DNA from: Pseudomonadota bacterium
GTDB lineage: Bacteria; Myxococcota_A; Polyangia; Polyangiales; Polyangiaceae
Assembly: GCA_023428245.1 (NCBI GenBank)
Contig: JAEYYX010000069.1
Span: forward strand, 1-64,000
Length of the DNA stretch: 64,000 bases
Direction of reading: 5' to 3'
The notes below the pieces were generated by a model. That model had not been told where the DNA came from and made no database searches. It saw only the letters and a list, made by a program, of their open reading frames with translations. A program made the position numbers and the translations under genes. This document shows, piece by piece, positions 1-7,758 of this stretch (the stretch's first letter is position 1; each line of letters starts with the position of its first letter).

Positions 1-2
1 TG

Positions 3-650
3 ATTGACCGACTCGACGTGGCCATCACGGATGATGATCGAAGGTTGACGACGAGATTCAATCAGAATTTCGATACCGACAGGTTCACTGGTTCAGAAAT
101 TCTCGTCATCGAGTTTCCCGCGGGGAAAGTTCAATTCATCCACGCCCCTGAAGATCCTAGTTTCTACGCAGAGACTGCTCTGCTCGCGGCCGATAGCCAA
201 AGGGCTTTCCTCGGCTCGACCTACTACATCGCGGACCCTGCGACTCATGAGCGCATCGAGTGCTCGGAATCTGTGCTCATTGATATCCGCGACGAGAATT
301 GGAAGCCGGAGCCGCTCGGCTTTTGCGGCGCGATCGAGGCGATGGCGCTGGTCGATGGCTCCCTCTTCTCTTTGTGGTCCGTCCCCGTCGATCCGCTCGA
401 TCCCGAGTATCATCCCTTCGAAGCGGTCCCGATCTTGATGCGCCACGATCTCGACGGACGCGAGACTGGCCGCTTCGAGCTCGAGAGTATCATCGGTCGC
501 ACACATCAAGACGGAACGGGGGCCCTCGATATGGCCATCACCGACGACGGCAAGGCGGCTATCGTCGGCATCTTGAACGGCGGCCCCTGGAACGGCCGTT
601 TTTATCTCTCTCCTTCGACCGCGACCGTCGCTCGCGTCCCGCTCGACTGA
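3..650 (+). CDS. Partial secreted/lipoprotein-like protein, C-terminal part
   Basis: The reading frame is open to the left edge, so the true start lies outside the window; a GTG at 18 is probably internal. The protein aligns along its whole length with the C-terminal half of the next gene (713-1993). The alignment is moderate at first and almost exact from the motif IECSES onward. The paralogue has a lipoprotein-type signal, so this one is probably exported too. No catalytic motif is visible; the alternating short hydrophobic stretches suggest a beta-rich, possibly propeller-like fold, which is a guess. I do not recognise the family. Confidence 0.6.
   Translation: MDRLDVAITDDDRRLTTRFNQNFDTDRFTGSEILVIEFPAGKVQFIHAPEDPSFYAETALLAADSQRAFLGSTYYIADPATHERIECSESVLIDIRDENWKPEPLGFCGAIEAMALVDGSLFSLWSVPVDPLDPEYHPFEAVPILMRHDLDGRETGRFELESIIGRTHQDGTGALDMAITDDGKAAIVGILNGGPWNGRFYLSPSTATVARVPLD
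255..650 (+). repeat. Near-identical tandem paralogue segment, copy 1
   Basis: This segment matches 1598-1993 at a constant offset of 1343 bp with no indels. By eye there are about 14 differences, nearly all at third codon positions; the only amino-acid change is Ser to Tyr near the end. Upstream of the boundary the two genes are much more divergent. Confidence 0.9.
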
Positions 651-712
651 GGGTCGGGCGGTCGAGCGGCGCGGGTCGCTTTCTCCTCGATAGGCTCGGC
701 TTCGAGTAACCC

Positions 713-1993
713 ATGCAATTCAGAAGCCTCATCGCTTTCTCACTCGCCCTCGGAGCGGGCTGCAACGGTCAAACGACGGAGGGGCTTCAGCCCCTGCCGG
801 AAGATGACGCCAGGAAGCATGAAGCGCCGGGTGCGGACGGAAAATGCAGAGACCTGCGTGCGGGAGCTCCATCATGGATGAGATCATTTGAGGCAAGGGA
901 TTTGGACTCACACTCTGATCTGAGAATCGCAGAAGACCCATGCGGAAATGCGATCGCTACTTGGACAGAAAACAGCCTAGAGGATTACATAGATCCCTTT
1001 GCTGCCTACGCGACGTTCGTCCGCCTTTTTCGCGATGGGTCAACTGACTGGTGGATGAGTACTCTGGGAGTCCGTTTACGCCTCGCGCCAGCTGCCAATC
1101 CGAGCATGGCTATCGATCGGTTCGGGAATATTGTGTTTCTTACCGAGAGCTGGCTACAGGTATTCACCGCAGCCGGAGAGCTCCATCCGACAATGCCTCT
1201 CAGTGGGATCGGGCCGGGAGGAACAGGCATAGCGGAGCTGAGCTCAGGTTGGCTCGTAGAGGCCACGACCTTGCGCCTTCTCGCTCTGCCAAGCGGTAGG
1301 GCTCTTATGGAACACCCCTGGACCAATGCATCTCTTCAGAGACACTCCTTCATGCATGTTGGAGATGATCGAATTCTATGGAATCAGTTGTTCAACGGTA
1401 TGGACCAGCATGAAGGTAGGTTCCACGGGACAGAAATCTATGTATTCGAGAGAGCTGCCGAAGATGTCACCTCGCTCTACTCCATATCTCTCTACAATCC
1501 GGCCCTCTACGCCGACGCTGCTCTCTTAGCGAGCGATGGGAAACGTATCTTCATGGGGTCTACCTACTATGCCCCTGACCCCGTGACGCTCGAGCGTATC
1601 GAGTGCTCGGAATCTGTGCTCATTGATATCCGCGACGAGAATTGGAAGCCGGAGCCGCTCGGTTTTTGCGGCGCGATCGAGGCAATGGCGCTGGTCGATG
1701 GTTCCCTCTTCTCTTTGTGGTCCGTCCCCGTCGATCCGCTCGATCCCGAGTATCATCCCTTCGAAGCGGTTCCGATCTTGATGCGCCACGATCTCGACGG
1801 ACGCGAGACTGGCCGCTTCGAACTCGAGAGTATCATCGGTCGCACCCATCAAGATGGAACGGGCGCCCTCGATATGGCCATCACCGACGACGGCAAGGCG
1901 GCTATCGTCGGCATTCTGAACGGCGGCCCCTGGAACGGCCGCTTCTATCTCTATCCTTCGACCGCGACCGTCGCTCGCGTCCCGCTCGACTGA
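713..1993 (+). CDS. Putative lipoprotein of unknown function (426 aa)
   Basis: The N-terminus has a short basic stretch, a hydrophobic run and a Cys at residue 17 (LALGAGC), which looks like a lipobox although Gly at -3 is not ideal. An outer-membrane or periplasmic lipoprotein is therefore likely. The rest has no recognised domain and resembles the family of the upstream gene, of which this is a tandem paralogue. Bases ~860-1560 look less GC-rich than the surroundings, while the last 395 bp are nearly identical to the upstream copy. No obvious Shine-Dalgarno precedes the ATG. Function unknown. Confidence 0.75.
   Translation: MQFRSLIAFSLALGAGCNGQTTEGLQPLPEDDARKHEAPGADGKCRDLRAGAPSWMRSFEARDLDSHSDLRIAEDPCGNAIATWTENSLEDYIDPFAAYATFVRLFRDGSTDWWMSTLGVRLRLAPAANPSMAIDRFGNIVFLTESWLQVFTAAGELHPTMPLSGIGPGGTGIAELSSGWLVEATTLRLLALPSGRALMEHPWTNASLQRHSFMHVGDDRILWNQLFNGMDQHEGRFHGTEIYVFERAAEDVTSLYSISLYNPALYADAALLASDGKRIFMGSTYYAPDPVTLERIECSESVLIDIRDENWKPEPLGFCGAIEAMALVDGSLFSLWSVPVDPLDPEYHPFEAVPILMRHDLDGRETGRFELESIIGRTHQDGTGALDMAITDDGKAAIVGILNGGPWNGRFYLYPSTATVARVPLD
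1598..1993 (+). repeat. Near-identical tandem paralogue segment, copy 2
   Basis: Second copy of the segment at 255-650. It ends exactly at the stop codon, as the first copy does, which is consistent with duplication followed by gene conversion limited to the 3' part of the gene. Confidence 0.9.
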
Positions 1994-2116
1994 GCCCTGA
2001 GCCCTCCGCCTCTTCTCCGTCCGGCCCTGGTCCATCACTCGAAGGACGACTCACGTCTGTGGCGAGGGCGAAGGGGCGTGTCGGGTACCTTGCTGCTCCC
2101 GGACATCGGGGGACGG

Positions 2117-3082
2117 TCAGCGCGCCTCTCGCTGAGCGATGCGCTGCAGGAGCTCCACGGCGGCGTCGACCTCTTCTTTCCTGGTCGAGACGCTCTCGAT
2201 GTTCCAGCCGAGCGAGAGCCCCAGATCGACCGCGAGAGCTCGCAGTTCGGAGTAGATCGCCATCGCCAGCTCGACGGAGCGCGCGAGCATGTCCGGCGCG
2301 GCGAGGAGCTCAGCGCGGATCTCGGGCGCGATGTGTACGCCGAGCCACTCGAGGAACTCGAGCGTCTGTTTCGAGCCACAGGGGCTCAGAGTGACGAGGA
2401 TCTGTGGGAGGGGTGACGGCGCGGAACCGTGAGAGGATTGTGCGGCGCGATGAGCGCGCCGCAGATCGCGCAGGAGAGCTCCCATTGAGCGCGGCGACCA
2501 CACGGTTTGGCTCACGAAAAATCCGCACCCGCGCTCCGTCTTCATGAGCAATCGCGCATCTTCCGAGCCGAGGCCGACATGGCGTTCGGCGATCACGACG
2601 CCGCCGAGGGGGAGATGGGGAATGTGGGTGCGGCGGAGCTCCCAAGCGTCGGACAAGGTCAGCCTCGCCTGAGCGCTGCGCGATGGAGCGCCCACGAGGA
2701 CGGCCCTTGCGCCCAGCTTGGACAGGCGCGTGAGCCACGTGAGGAGCGATCCCTCGTCTTGATCGGCGACCGCCCGATAGACGACCCGCGGCAGGGATCC
2801 GAGCTCGAGCTCCTCGAACGCATAGGTCAGCGGATCGATCTTGGCTGAGAATGGGAAGGGGCGCGGCCGTTCGTTGCGCAGGGTTTCGTCTTGGACGTCG
2901 TAGACGAGCAGAGCGTCGATCGGGAGCGACGCGATGCGCGCGGACTGTGCCGCGGCGATCGCGCGGCGCCGCTCAGGCAAAAGCTTCCGGCTCGGCGGTG
3001 CGATGGCGTAGGTCAGCCGAAGTTCGGAGGCGGGCGCTGGGCGCGGCCAGACGGGGACTCGGGCGAGGAGAGATGTGTTCAT
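2117..3082 (-). CDS. Methylenetetrahydrofolate reductase-like protein (divergent)
   Basis: The 321-residue protein opens with a strand and 'AIAPPS' segment like the start of the MetF TIM barrel. It continues with 'IDALLVYDVQDE', 'GARAVLVGAPS' and a 'GCGFFVSQTVWS' segment, which fits the MTHFR/MetF-like barrel family. MTHFR makes 5-methyltetrahydrofolate, the methyl donor for methionine synthase. Sequence similarity to classical MetF looks low, so a noncanonical type is possible. The ATG at 3082 overlaps the folB stop (ATGA), which decides the start over a TTG at 3097. Context supports the call: folB upstream and two MetR-like regulators plus metE nearby. A different barrel enzyme of folate metabolism remains possible. 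Confidence 0.55.
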   Translation of the reverse strand: MNTSLLARVPVWPRPAPASELRLTYAIAPPSRKLLPERRRAIAAAQSARIASLPIDALLVYDVQDETLRNERPRPFPFSAKIDPLTYAFEELELGSLPRVVYRAVADQDEGSLLTWLTRLSKLGARAVLVGAPSRSAQARLTLSDAWELRRTHIPHLPLGGVVIAERHVGLGSEDARLLMKTERGCGFFVSQTVWSPRSMGALLRDLRRAHRAAQSSHGSAPSPLPQILVTLSPCGSKQTLEFLEWLGVHIAPEIRAELLAAPDMLARSVELAMAIYSELRALAVDLGLSLGWNIESVSTRKEEVDAAVELLQRIAQREAR

Positions 3083-3471
3083 GATGAGCTCCCGCAAAGG
3101 ACGATCTCGACGGTCGCTTCCTCGGTCCGGGGTTCGAGGGGGACGACGGCTTTGGTGACGGCGACGCGCACGCGGTGGGCTCGAGGGAAGCGAGCGTTCA
3201 CCCGCTCGGCGACCAGGAGGGCGAAGGTCTCGAGCAGAACGAAGCTGCGCTCCTGGGCGCTCGTCGCGACGATCTGAGCGAGCACGCCGTAGTCCGTAGC
3301 GAGCTCGAGATCGTCGATGCGCGGGTAGAGGTCTCCTTTGTGCTCGACGTCGAGCGCGACGATCAGGTCTTGAAGTCGGTCGCGCTCCGACGGGGGGACA
3401 CCGACGTGGCAGGGGACTGTGAGGCCCCGGAGGCGGACTGCGTAGTTCGAGAGCGGGAGGGAGGCGGGCAT
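3079..3471 (-). CDS. folB: Dihydroneopterin aldolase (FolB)
   Basis: FolB converts 7,8-dihydroneopterin to 6-hydroxymethyl-dihydropterin and glycolaldehyde in folate synthesis. The 130-residue protein has the family pattern: 'RLRGLTVPCHVGVPPSER', a central 'DLELATDYGVLAQIV', then 'SFVLLETFALLVAERV' and a 'VRVAVTKAVVPL' strand. Its length matches the usual ~120 residues when started at the ATG at 3471. An ATG at 3525 and a longer frame running into the divergent regulator gene are less likely. It overlaps the downstream MTHFR-like gene by four bases, so the two are translationally coupled. The regulator operator at 3545-3561 lies just upstream. Confidence 0.85.
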   Translation of the reverse strand: MPASLPLSNYAVRLRGLTVPCHVGVPPSERDRLQDLIVALDVEHKGDLYPRIDDLELATDYGVLAQIVATSAQERSFVLLETFALLVAERVNARFPRAHRVRVAVTKAVVPLEPRTEEATVEIVLCGSSS

Positions 3472-3544
3472 GGCGGGCAATGGGGGGCTCTTCGAACGAT
3501 GCCCGCCGGGGCGAATGAACTCCATCGCTTTATTTTCAGGGAAG

Positions 3545-3561
3545 CATGAGTAGAATTCATG
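3545..3561. promoter_or_regulatory. Candidate LysR/MetR operator, CATGA-N7-TCATG
   Basis: An interrupted inverted repeat, CATGA (3545-3549) and TCATG (3557-3561), with a T-N11-A LysR box inside it. It lies between divergent folB and the first MetR-like gene, 5 bp from the regulator ATG. The same arms and spacing recur at 5389-5405. Confidence 0.6.
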
Positions 3562-3565
3562 AGAC

Positions 3566-4471
3566 ATGCTCGAGCGGGTGCACTTGGTCGTTCTGCGGGA
3601 GGTCGCCGCACACGGCTCGCTCACTGCGGCGGCAGAGGGGCTCGGCCTGACGCAGTCGGCCCTGAGCCACTCGATGAAAAAGCTGGAGGGCCAGCTCGGG
3701 GTGACCCTATGGCGGCGGGAGGGCCGCAGTCTGCGATTGACCCAGGCGGGCGAGGAGCTCCTCTCCGTGGCTCGAGAGGTCTTACCTCGGCTCGAGGTGG
3801 CCGAAGAGCGACTGACTCAGTTCGCGAGCGGGCGTCGCGGCACACTCCGCATCGGCATCGAGTGCCATCCCTGTTACCGCTGGCTTCTCCGCGTCGTGGC
3901 TCCGTTCCTCGCGACGTTCCCGAACGTCGAGGTCGACGTGAAACAAAAGGTTCAGTTCGAAGGGGCGCCGGCGCTCTCAGGATACGAGGTTGACCTCTTG
4001 GTGACCCCCGATCCCGTCGAACATCCCGAGCTCCGCTTCCACGCCGTGTTCGACTACGAACAGGTGCTCGCTGTGGGCCAGGGACATCGACTCGCTGGGC
4101 GACGCTTCGTCGAACCGAGCGACCTGAAAGAAGAAGTCCTCATCACCTATCCGGTTCCTCAGGATCGTCTCGACATCTTTACCCATTTCCTCGCGCCCGC
4201 GAACGAGCGTCCGGCTGCGCGAAAGACCGTCGAAAACACGGATATTTTGATGCAACTTGTCGCAAGCGGGCGTGGGGTGGCGGCGCTGCCGAGATGGCTG
4301 GTGGAAGAGTACGGACCGCTGCTCGGTCTCGTTGCGGTGCGTCTCGGAAGTGGCATCTTCAAACAGATCTGCCTCGGGGTGCGAGAAGCGGACGAGCGCG
4401 TCGACTATATTGCTTCTTTCATCGAGCTCGCCCGGGGTGCGCCGCGCCCTTGTGAGGAGAGCGCGCTCTAG
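3566..4471 (+). CDS. LysR-family regulator, MetR-like (copy 1)
   Basis: A 301-residue LysR transcription factor. The N-terminal winged helix-turn-helix (residues ~3-60) contains 'GSLTAAAEGLGLTQSALSH'. The effector domain begins with 'LRIGIECHPCYRWLL', a pattern characteristic of MetR, the homocysteine-responsive regulator of metE and related genes. The start ATG at 3566 lies directly after an operator-like inverted repeat and faces folB, so autoregulation and control of the folB operon are likely. It is a clear paralogue of the convergent gene at 4419-5387, and their 3' ends overlap by 53 bp. MetR-type identity is strong; exact targets are inferred. Confidence 0.85.
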   Translation: MLERVHLVVLREVAAHGSLTAAAEGLGLTQSALSHSMKKLEGQLGVTLWRREGRSLRLTQAGEELLSVAREVLPRLEVAEERLTQFASGRRGTLRIGIECHPCYRWLLRVVAPFLATFPNVEVDVKQKVQFEGAPALSGYEVDLLVTPDPVEHPELRFHAVFDYEQVLAVGQGHRLAGRRFVEPSDLKEEVLITYPVPQDRLDIFTHFLAPANERPAARKTVENTDILMQLVASGRGVAALPRWLVEEYGPLLGLVAVRLGSGIFKQICLGVREADERVDYIASFIELARGAPRPCEESAL

Positions 4472-5387
4472 TTTTCCTCGGGCGGCGCGCAGGGGGGGGA
4501 TTGTTCTTGGCCAGACGAATGAAGGCCGCGAGAAAATCGACCTTGGCTTCGCCACGGCGTGCGCCGAGGAAGAGCTGCTTTTTGATGCCCCGTTTGCCGA
4601 GCCGGACCGGCGTGATGTCGAGCTGCGCTTGATATTCGCGGACGAGCCAATCCGGTAAGGCGGCGACTCCGCGTCCGCACGCCACCATCTGCAGGAGGAT
4701 GTCCGTCGTCTCAATGATCTGTCTTCGCCGGGGGGCGGCCTCTGCCGGAAAGAAGAAGTGGCTGTAGATGTCGAGCCGCTCGGGCTCGACGGGGTAGGTG
4801 ATGAGCGTTTCTTCGGCGAGCTCGGGGGGCAGGACGTAGTCTTTGCCTGCGAGTGGGTGGTCTCGGGCCACGACGAGCACGTGCTCGTAAGAGAAAACCG
4901 GCACGAATTCGAGCCCCTTTCTCCGCAGGGGGTCGGGGGTGACGAGCAGATCGATCTCGTGCCCAAAGAGCGCCGCGATACCCCCGAACTGGAACTTCTG
5001 GCGGACATCGAGATCGACGTCCGGCCAAGCGCGCAAGAAGGGACCGACGATCTGGAGCAGCCACCTGTAACAGGGATGACACTCCATGCCGACTCTCAAG
5101 GTGCCGCGCTCACCACGCGCAAACTGATCGACGATGTGCTCGGCATGCGCGAACTGAGGCAGGAGGCGCTCGGACACTGAGAGCAGGTACCGACCCACCG
5201 GCGTGAGCCGGAGCCCGCGTCCTTCCCGAACCCAGACCTCTGTCCCGAGCTGCTCTTCGAGGCGGCGCGCCGTGTGGCTCAAGGCAGACTGGGTGAGGCC
5301 CATGCGCTTGGCCGCAGCGGTGAGAGAGCCGCTCTCCTCGACTTCGCGGAGCAAACGTAAATGGACCCGTTCGAGCTGCTCGGCCAT
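4419..5387 (-). CDS. metR: LysR-family regulator, MetR-like (copy 2)
   Basis: A 322-residue LysR protein closely similar to the gene at 3566-4471 ('GSLTAAAKRMGLTQSALSH', 'LRVGMECHPCYRWLLQIV'). It is divergent from metE, the classical metR-metE arrangement, so it is the better candidate for the true MetR. The ATG at 5387 aligns with the paralogue's start; in-frame alternatives are an ATG at 5396 and a GTG at 5435, and no clear Shine-Dalgarno separates them. A perfect 19-bp palindrome abuts the chosen start. The C-terminal ~27 residues are basic and Pro-rich and are encoded in the part that overlaps the convergent paralogue. Confidence 0.85.
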   Translation of the reverse strand: MAEQLERVHLRLLREVEESGSLTAAAKRMGLTQSALSHTARRLEEQLGTEVWVREGRGLRLTPVGRYLLSVSERLLPQFAHAEHIVDQFARGERGTLRVGMECHPCYRWLLQIVGPFLRAWPDVDLDVRQKFQFGGIAALFGHEIDLLVTPDPLRRKGLEFVPVFSYEHVLVVARDHPLAGKDYVLPPELAEETLITYPVEPERLDIYSHFFFPAEAAPRRRQIIETTDILLQMVACGRGVAALPDWLVREYQAQLDITPVRLGKRGIKKQLFLGARRGEAKVDFLAAFIRLAKNNPPPARRPRKTRARSPHKGAAHPGRAR

Positions 5388-5406
5388 CCATGACATAATG
5401 TCATGG
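5388..5406. promoter_or_regulatory. Perfect palindromic MetR-type operator in the metR-metE interval
   Basis: CCATGACAT-A-ATGTCATGG is a perfect 9+1+9 palindrome containing the T-N11-A LysR box. Its CATGA-N7-TCATG core has the same arms and spacing as the site at 3545-3561. It touches the metR start and lies 76 bp before the metE ATG. Confidence 0.7.
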
Positions 5407-5411
5407 AATGC

Positions 5412-5421
5412 TGAAAATTCA
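5412..5421. promoter_or_regulatory. Second palindrome TGAAAATTCA upstream of metE
   Basis: A perfect 10-bp palindrome whose TGAA/TTCA ends match the half-sites of the enterobacterial MetR consensus (TGAA-N6-TTCA), but with a 2-bp rather than 6-bp centre. It could be an accessory site or part of an AT-rich metE promoter. Confidence 0.35.
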
Positions 5422-5481
5422 CCATTATTCGTCACGTGTCGGCGCCATTAGGCTCTCGCGAAAGAAACCAGGAGAAAGCAG

Positions 5482-7758
5482 ATGGCACGAACTCACAACT
5501 TGGGATTTCCTCGGATCGGCGGCGCACGCGAGCTCAAATTCGCCCTCGAAAGGCACTGGAAGGGCGCGCTTTCGCACGGGGAGCTCGAAGCCCTCGGCGT
5601 GAAAATCCGACGCGAGAACTGGGAGCGACAGCGGCGGCTCGACTTCGCACCACTCGGAGACTTTTCCTTTTACGACCAGGTGCTCGATCTGAGCTTCCTC
5701 TTGGGCAACGTACCCGAGCGAGCGCGGCCCGCGGAAGGCCATGCCCTCGACGCCTACTTCCGCATAGCTCGCGGTCGGGCCTCTGGGGAAGCCGGAGAGG
5801 GCACCGCCGCGGGAGAGATGACCAAGTGGTTCGACACGAACTACCACTATATCGTCCCCGAGATCTCTCGACGTACGAGCTTCCGCCTCAATGAAGGGCC
5901 CTTGCTCGCCGAGCTTCGCGAAGCGCGCGATCTCGGAGTCCCTCACAAGCCTGTGCTGATTGGCCCCGTCACCTACCTCTGGCTCTCGAAGGTGAAAGAT
6001 GGATCAGACAGGATCGCGCGGCTTCCCGAGCTGCTTGGCGTGTACAGGGCGCTCCTCGAGAGGCTTTCCGCAGAGGGTATCGACTGGGTGCAGGTGGACG
6101 AGCCGGCGCTCGTGACCGAACTCGATGAGAAGTGGCAGGCTGCCTATCGGGCGGCCTACGAAACCCTTCGAGGGACCGGCTGCCGGCTTCTCCTCACGAC
6201 CTACTTCGGGCGCCTCGGGGAGAATCTTTCGCTTGTGGCATCGCTCCCGGTGGACGGGATCCATCTCGACGCTGTGAGTGCCCCGGGAGAGGTCGGGCCT
6301 CTGCTTGAGTGTATCGGTCCTGAGCGAGTGCTCTCGCTCGGAGTCGTGAGCGGGCGCAACATCTGGCGCGCCGACCTGAACGAGATCCTCGATCGACTCG
6401 AGCCGATCCATGAAGTCCTCGGCGACCGGCTCTGGATCGCTCCGTCGTGTTCTCTTCTGCACGTTCCGGTCGACCTTCGGAGCGAGACGAAGCTGGATCC
6501 GGAGCTTGTGTCTTGGCTTGCCTTTGCCGAGCAAAAGCTCGAAGAGATCGAGATCCTCGGACGGGCTCTTCGTGAGGGGCGCTTAGCGGTACGAGCGGAG
6601 CTTGAAGCGAGCGCCGCGGCCAGAAGGAGTCGAAGGAACTCAGCTCGCGTCCACGATCCGAAGGTTCAGGCAGAGCTCGAAGCGCTCACGCCGGGGCGCG
6701 CCCGGCGCTCAGCGCCTTACGCCGACCGCAAAAAGGTCCAAGCTGCTCGACTCAAGCTCCCGCCTTTCCCGACGACGACGATCGGTTCCTTTCCTCAGAC
6801 GCCCGAGATCCGAAGAGCTCGCAGTGAATACAAGTCAGCAAAGCTCGAGCGGAAAGCGTACGAGCGTGCGATGCAGGCGGAGATCGAACGCGCCGTCCTT
6901 CATCAAGAAGAGCTCGGGCTCGACGTCTTCGTCCACGGCGAGGCGGAGCGGAACGACATGGTCGAGTACTTCGGTGAGCAACTTCAGGGATACGCCTTCA
7001 GCGAGTTCGGCTGGGTCCAATCCTACGGCTCTCGCTGCGTGAAGCCGCCGATCCTGTTCGGAGACATCAGTCGCCCCGAGCCGATGACAGTCGAGTGGAT
7101 CCGCTACGCCCAGTCTCTCACGAAGAAGCCGATGAAAGGCATGCTTACGGGTCCGGTCACGATCTTGAACTGGTCGTTTGTGCGTGACGATGTGCCCCGC
7201 TCCGTCTCTTGTTATCAGCTCGCTCTCGCCATCCGCGAGGAAGTGCTCGATCTCGAGCGAGCTGGCGTCCAGATCATTCAGATCGACGAAGCGGCTCTCC
7301 GAGAAGGACTCCCGCTCCGTCGCTCCGAGTGGCAGAGCTACCTCGACTGGGCCGTGGACGCGTTCCGAGTCGCTGTGAGTGGAGTTCGGGACGAGACCCA
7401 GATCCACACGCACATGTGCTACTCGGAGTTCAACGACATCATCGAGTCGATCGCTGCTCTCGATGCGGACGTCATCACGATCGAGACATCCCGCTCGGAC
7501 ATGGAGCTGCTAGGCGCCTTCGATCGCTTCGAGTATCCGAATGAGATCGGCCCCGGCGTTTACGATATCCATTCGCCGAACGTGCCTACGGAGGAGCAAG
7601 TGATGGGCTTGATGCGGAAAGCCGCGACCAAGATTCCGCCAGCGCGCCTTTGGGTGAATCCGGATTGCGGCCTGAAGACGCGGAGCTGGGACGAAGTGCG
7701 TCCCGCGCTCGAGAACATGGTGAGCGCTGCCAAAAAGCTCCGAGCTGAGTTCAGCTAA
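5482..7758 (+). CDS. metE: Cobalamin-independent methionine synthase
   Basis: MetE transfers the methyl group of 5-methyltetrahydropteroyl-triglutamate to homocysteine to make methionine in the cytoplasm. The 758-residue length is typical. The N-terminal barrel starts 'LGFPRIGGARELKFALE'. The C-terminal barrel carries the zinc site: H644 and C646 in 'HTHMC', E668 in 'IETSRSDMELL' and C729 in 'NPDCGLK'. The start ATG follows a good Shine-Dalgarno (AGGAG ending near 5474). MetR-type operator sites lie upstream and metR is divergent. The stop overlaps the convergent plsC end by 8 bp. Identification is secure. Confidence 0.98.
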   Translation: MARTHNLGFPRIGGARELKFALERHWKGALSHGELEALGVKIRRENWERQRRLDFAPLGDFSFYDQVLDLSFLLGNVPERARPAEGHALDAYFRIARGRASGEAGEGTAAGEMTKWFDTNYHYIVPEISRRTSFRLNEGPLLAELREARDLGVPHKPVLIGPVTYLWLSKVKDGSDRIARLPELLGVYRALLERLSAEGIDWVQVDEPALVTELDEKWQAAYRAAYETLRGTGCRLLLTTYFGRLGENLSLVASLPVDGIHLDAVSAPGEVGPLLECIGPERVLSLGVVSGRNIWRADLNEILDRLEPIHEVLGDRLWIAPSCSLLHVPVDLRSETKLDPELVSWLAFAEQKLEEIEILGRALREGRLAVRAELEASAAARRSRRNSARVHDPKVQAELEALTPGRARRSAPYADRKKVQAARLKLPPFPTTTIGSFPQTPEIRRARSEYKSAKLERKAYERAMQAEIERAVLHQEELGLDVFVHGEAERNDMVEYFGEQLQGYAFSEFGWVQSYGSRCVKPPILFGDISRPEPMTVEWIRYAQSLTKKPMKGMLTGPVTILNWSFVRDDVPRSVSCYQLALAIREEVLDLERAGVQIIQIDEAALREGLPLRRSEWQSYLDWAVDAFRVAVSGVRDETQIHTHMCYSEFNDIIESIAALDADVITIETSRSDMELLGAFDRFEYPNEIGPGVYDIHSPNVPTEEQVMGLMRKAATKIPPARLWVNPDCGLKTRSWDEVRPALENMVSAAKKLRAEFS

